Positions 61,296 through 64,000 of a stretch of 64,000 bases of DNA are shown piece by piece (the stretch's first letter is position 1; the number at the start of each line of letters is the position of its first letter). The stretch comes from Paraburkholderia caffeinilytica. GTDB taxonomy: Bacteria > Pseudomonadota > Gammaproteobacteria > Burkholderiales > Burkholderiaceae. A model generated the notes under the pieces. It saw only the letters and a list, made by a program, of their open reading frames with translations. It ran no database searches and was not told the DNA's origin. Location of the stretch: contig NZ_CP031467.1 in the NCBI RefSeq assembly GCF_003368325.1, positions 4,092,001 to 4,156,000 of the forward strand, given 5' to 3'. Both the position numbers and the translations under genes were made by a program.

Positions 61296-62147
61296 ATGTA
61301 TCCGCTTCCCGTCGAACGCTGGAAACCGTTCAATCGCGCGCTGTACAAAGCGTCGCTGCCGCTTGCGCTGCTGATCTGGCTGCTGCCGATGCTGGCCGTG
61401 CTCGTCACGTCGATCCGCTCGTCGGACGAGTTATCGCAAGGCGAGTACTGGGGCTGGCCGAAGCATTTTGCGCTAATCGAAAACTATGGCACGGCGCTCA
61501 CACAAACGCCGATGCTGCATTACTTCGCCAACAGCCTTCTGATCACCGTGCCTTCGGTGATCGGCGCGATCGTGCTCGCTTCGATGGCGGGTTTTGCGTT
61601 GGCAACTTACCGGTTCCCGGGCAATACCGCTGTGCTGTTCACCTTTGTCGCGGGCAATTTCGTACCGATCCAGATCCTGATGATCCCGGTGCGCGAAATG
61701 GCGCTGAAAGTGGGGCTCTTCAACAGCGTGTGGGCTCTGGTGATTTTTCATGTGTCGTTCCAGACCGGTTTTTGCACGCTTTTTCTGCGCAACTTCATCA
61801 AGCAGCTGCCGTTCGAACTGATCGAGGCAGCTCGGGTCGAGGGCGCGAGCGAATGGACGATCTACTGGCGCATCGTGCTGCCGCTGATCCGGCCCGCGCT
61901 CGCCGCACTCGGCATCCTCGTATTCACGTTTGTCTGGAACGACTACTTCTGGGCGCTGTGCCTCACGCAAGGCGACGAGGCCGCGCCGATCACCGTGGGC
62001 GTCGCGGCGCTTAAAGGCCAGTGGACCACGGCGTGGAATCTGGTCGCCGCCGGCTCGGTGCTTGCCGCCTTGCCCTCGGTTCTGATGTTCTTCCTGATGC
62101 AGAAGCATTTCGTCGCCGGCCTGACTTTCGGCGCAAGCAAGGGCTGA
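61296..62147 (+). CDS. Sugar ABC transporter permease (MalG-like)
   Basis: Second permease, 283 residues, six predicted helices from ASLPLALLIWLLPMLAVLVTS onward. EAA loop: PFELIEAARVEGASEWTIYWRIVLPLIRP. CAGGAG precedes the ATG at 61296, 19 bases after the first permease. With the MalK-like ATPase and the binding protein it completes a CUT1 importer. Confidence 0.93.
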   Translation: MYPLPVERWKPFNRALYKASLPLALLIWLLPMLAVLVTSIRSSDELSQGEYWGWPKHFALIENYGTALTQTPMLHYFANSLLITVPSVIGAIVLASMAGFALATYRFPGNTAVLFTFVAGNFVPIQILMIPVREMALKVGLFNSVWALVIFHVSFQTGFCTLFLRNFIKQLPFELIEAARVEGASEWTIYWRIVLPLIRPALAALGILVFTFVWNDYFWALCLTQGDEAAPITVGVAALKGQWTTAWNLVAAGSVLAALPSVLMFFLMQKHFVAGLTFGASKG

Positions 62148-62184
62148 TCGCCCGTTTGCCGTCATCTAACAAAGAGACTCTCTC

Positions 62185-64000
62185 ATGCGACTTGGTGTTT
62201 GCTACTACCCTGAACAATGGCCGCGTTCGATGTGGGCCGACGATGCAAAACGTATGGTCGATCTCGGCATCACACATGTGCGGATCGCGGAATTCGCGTG
62301 GAGCCGGATGGAGCCGCGCGCCGGCGAATTCGAGTGGGGCTGGCTCGACGAAGCCGTCGAGACGCTGGCCTCTGCAGGACTGAAACTCGTGCTGGGCACA
62401 CCGACCGCGTCGCCGCCGAAATGGCTGATCGATGCGTACCCGGACGTGTTGCCGGTGCGTGCGGACGGTACGCGCTGGAATTTCGGCTCGCGTCGCCATT
62501 ACGATATTTCCAGCGAGATATATCGGCGTGAGTGCGTGCGTATCGTTGCCGCGATGGCCGAGCGCTATGGGCCGCATCCGTCTATCGTCGCGTGGCAGAC
62601 CGATAACGAACTCGGTTGCCATGAGACCGTGCCGAGCTATTCGAGCGCGGCACTGACGCGTTTTCAGGCGTGGCTGCGGCATCGTTACGAGCGCGTCGAG
62701 GCGTTGAACGACGCATGGGGCAACGTATTCTGGAGCATGGAGTATCCGTCGTTCGAGGCGATCGGTTTGCCTAACCTCACGCCCACCGACGCCAATCCGA
62801 TCCACCTGCTCGATTTTCGCCGCTTCATGTCCGACGAGGTGGCCAGCTTCCATCGCGAGCAGATTGACGTGCTGCGTGAGCATGCGCCTGAGGCGGATCT
62901 ACTGCACAACTTCATGGGTTTCTTCACGACCTTCGATCATTACCGTTTCGCAGAAGACAACGCGCTCGACGTGGCAGCGTGGGACAGCTATCCGATCGCG
63001 CGCACGGAATCGATCGCACTGCCTGAAGAGCAGAAGGCGCGTTATGCACGCACCGCCCACCCGGACGTCTCCGCGTTCGATCACGACCGCTATCGCGCGA
63101 TCGGCGCCGGCCGGTTCTGGGTAATGGAGCAACAGGCAGGCCCGGTGAACTGGGCGCCGTGGAATCCGGTGCCCGCGAAGGGCATGGTCCGGCTGTGGGC
63201 GTACGAAGCATTCGCACATGGCGCGGAACTGGTGTCGTATTTCCGCTGGCGTCAGTGTCCGTATGCGCAGGAACAGATGCATTCGGGTCTCAACTTGCCG
63301 AACAACGAACTGTCGCCTGGCGGCCTCGAAGTCCAGCAGGCGGCGCGTGAAATTGCCTCGTCTGAAGCGCTGTCCGGACTCGGTGCACCGTCGCGCGCGG
63401 CCACCGCAGTCGTGTTCGACTACGAGACGCAGTGGATGTTCGAGATTCAGCGTCATGGCAAAACCTTCGACTATCAGACGCTGGCGTTCGACTACTACGA
63501 GGCGCTGCGTGAACTCGGTCTCGACGTCGATATCGTGTCGAGCAGGGCTGATCTTTCGCAGTACCGGTTGGTGGTGGTGCCGAGCATCGCGGTGATCGAT
63601 GACGCATTGGTCGATCAGATCGAAAGGAGTTCGGCGCAATGGGTATTCGGTCCGAGGAGTGGCTCAAAGACCGCGACCTTCGCCATTCCTTCGAGCCTGC
63701 CACCCGGCGCGTTGCAACGCGTTCTGCCGATGCAGGTGCTCGAAGTCGAAACGCTACGCCCGACGCTCACGCCAGCGCTTTCGATCGGAGACACGCAAGG
63801 TGTCGCGCTGCATTGGCGCGAACACGTTCGCGCCAATGGCGAGACGACCGTCGATGCGCAGTTCGACGATTCATGGCCGGCGGTTCTTACTCATGGAAAC
63901 GTTCGCTATGTGGCGGGTTGGTTGTCGCACGCATTGCATCGCGAGGTTTTGCAACAGGCAGCGAAGGATGCCGGCATCGAGACACAGTTGCTGCCTGACG
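62185..64000 (+). CDS. GH42 beta-galactosidase (3' end outside the window)
   Basis: Cytoplasmic glycoside hydrolase of family 42; 605 codons are visible, with the frame open at the window edge (family members are usually about 650-700 residues). N-terminus RLGVCYYPEQWPRSMWADD, TIM-barrel segments HVRIAEFAWSRMEP and GTPTASPPKWL, acid/base glutamate in QTDNELGCHE and nucleophile glutamate in WVMEQQAGPVNWAP. It hydrolyses terminal beta-D-galactosides brought in by the ABC transporter encoded upstream. It begins 37 bases after the second permease, in the LacI-controlled operon. Confidence 0.94.
   Translation, partial: MRLGVCYYPEQWPRSMWADDAKRMVDLGITHVRIAEFAWSRMEPRAGEFEWGWLDEAVETLASAGLKLVLGTPTASPPKWLIDAYPDVLPVRADGTRWNFGSRRHYDISSEIYRRECVRIVAAMAERYGPHPSIVAWQTDNELGCHETVPSYSSAALTRFQAWLRHRYERVEALNDAWGNVFWSMEYPSFEAIGLPNLTPTDANPIHLLDFRRFMSDEVASFHREQIDVLREHAPEADLLHNFMGFFTTFDHYRFAEDNALDVAAWDSYPIARTESIALPEEQKARYARTAHPDVSAFDHDRYRAIGAGRFWVMEQQAGPVNWAPWNPVPAKGMVRLWAYEAFAHGAELVSYFRWRQCPYAQEQMHSGLNLPNNELSPGGLEVQQAAREIASSEALSGLGAPSRAATAVVFDYETQWMFEIQRHGKTFDYQTLAFDYYEALRELGLDVDIVSSRADLSQYRLVVVPSIAVIDDALVDQIERSSAQWVFGPRSGSKTATFAIPSSLPPGALQRVLPMQVLEVETLRPTLTPALSIGDTQGVALHWREHVRANGETTVDAQFDDSWPAVLTHGNVRYVAGWLSHALHREVLQQAAKDAGIETQLLPD

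Noticed and set aside
60041..61408. 455-codon minus-strand frame opposite the ABC transporter genes
   Set aside because: Shadow of the binding-protein and permease genes; no recognisable domain and a composition rich in H, R and Q.
1..64000. tRNA genes, CRISPR arrays, insertion sequences and att sites
   Set aside because: None recognised on reading both strands; no transposase or integrase gene is present.

Overview
The window looks like part of a Burkholderiaceae (Paraburkholderia/Burkholderia-type) replicon. The DNA is GC-rich, the electron-transfer flavoprotein genes and the Porin_4-type porin look like those of that group, and the region is packed with accessory catabolic genes. This placement is inferred from protein style only; there is no rRNA or other phylogenetic marker. 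I saw no tRNA, CRISPR array, insertion sequence or replication origin.

Layout. (1) 1-6000: a porin, a LysR regulator with an N-acyl-D-amino-acid deacylase, and etfB-etfA. (2) 6450-47700: a catabolic cluster of about 41 kb. It holds a two-subunit Rieske ring-hydroxylating dioxygenase; a flavin-dependent monooxygenase of acyl-CoA-dehydrogenase fold, with its probable MarR-fused flavin reductase about 33 kb away; a type I extradiol dioxygenase; an FAH-family hydrolase; two alpha/beta hydrolases; an outer-membrane/RND export-import module (DUF1302, DUF1329, YCF48-like, MMPL); and a ferredoxin reductase. It also holds six SDRs, two acyl-CoA dehydrogenases, a split MaoC-type hydratase, an acyl-CoA ligase, a thiolase, a FadB-like fusion, an alpha-methylacyl-CoA racemase homologue, a P450, a BKACE-type cleavage enzyme, two ferredoxins, and three regulators (two paralogous TetR proteins and a MalT-like LuxR protein). 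The enzymes fit degradation of a hydrophobic, methyl-branched, partly aromatic or alicyclic acid such as a terpenoid or steroid: CoA activation, beta-oxidation-like steps, P450 and Rieske hydroxylation, then meta ring cleavage. The substrate itself is inference.

(3) 48149-51144: a TetR regulator divergent from two adjacent Rieske-oxygenase-like genes that are complementary. The first keeps the Rieske cluster ligands but has lost an iron-ligand histidine in the catalytic domain. The second keeps the whole mononuclear-iron site but has lost the Rieske cluster. Together they look like a split Rieske oxygenase, the most unusual thing in the window. (4) 51440-53642: an HxlR regulator with an N-terminal cysteine, divergent from an FMN azoreductase and a quinone-oxidoreductase-like gene (probable quinone or electrophile response). 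(5) 53913-55246: two truncated genes (crotonase and MFS transporter), a small scar. (6) 55261-56348: an exported BON protein and an exported carboxymuconolactone-decarboxylase-family protein. (7) 56596-64000: a LacI regulator divergent from an ABC sugar transporter and a GH42 beta-galactosidase that runs off the window.

Regulation. Two recurrent intergenic motifs appear to tie the catabolic cluster together: a CTATC-N4-GATAG dyad before four plus-strand transcription units (6455, 24424, 31865, 35423), and a 26-bp TGAACA-type dyad with constant geometry before others (7391, 10738, 31818, 46786). They probably mark two regulons, one perhaps of the MalT-like regulator and one perhaps of the paralogous TetR pair. 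These assignments are inferences.
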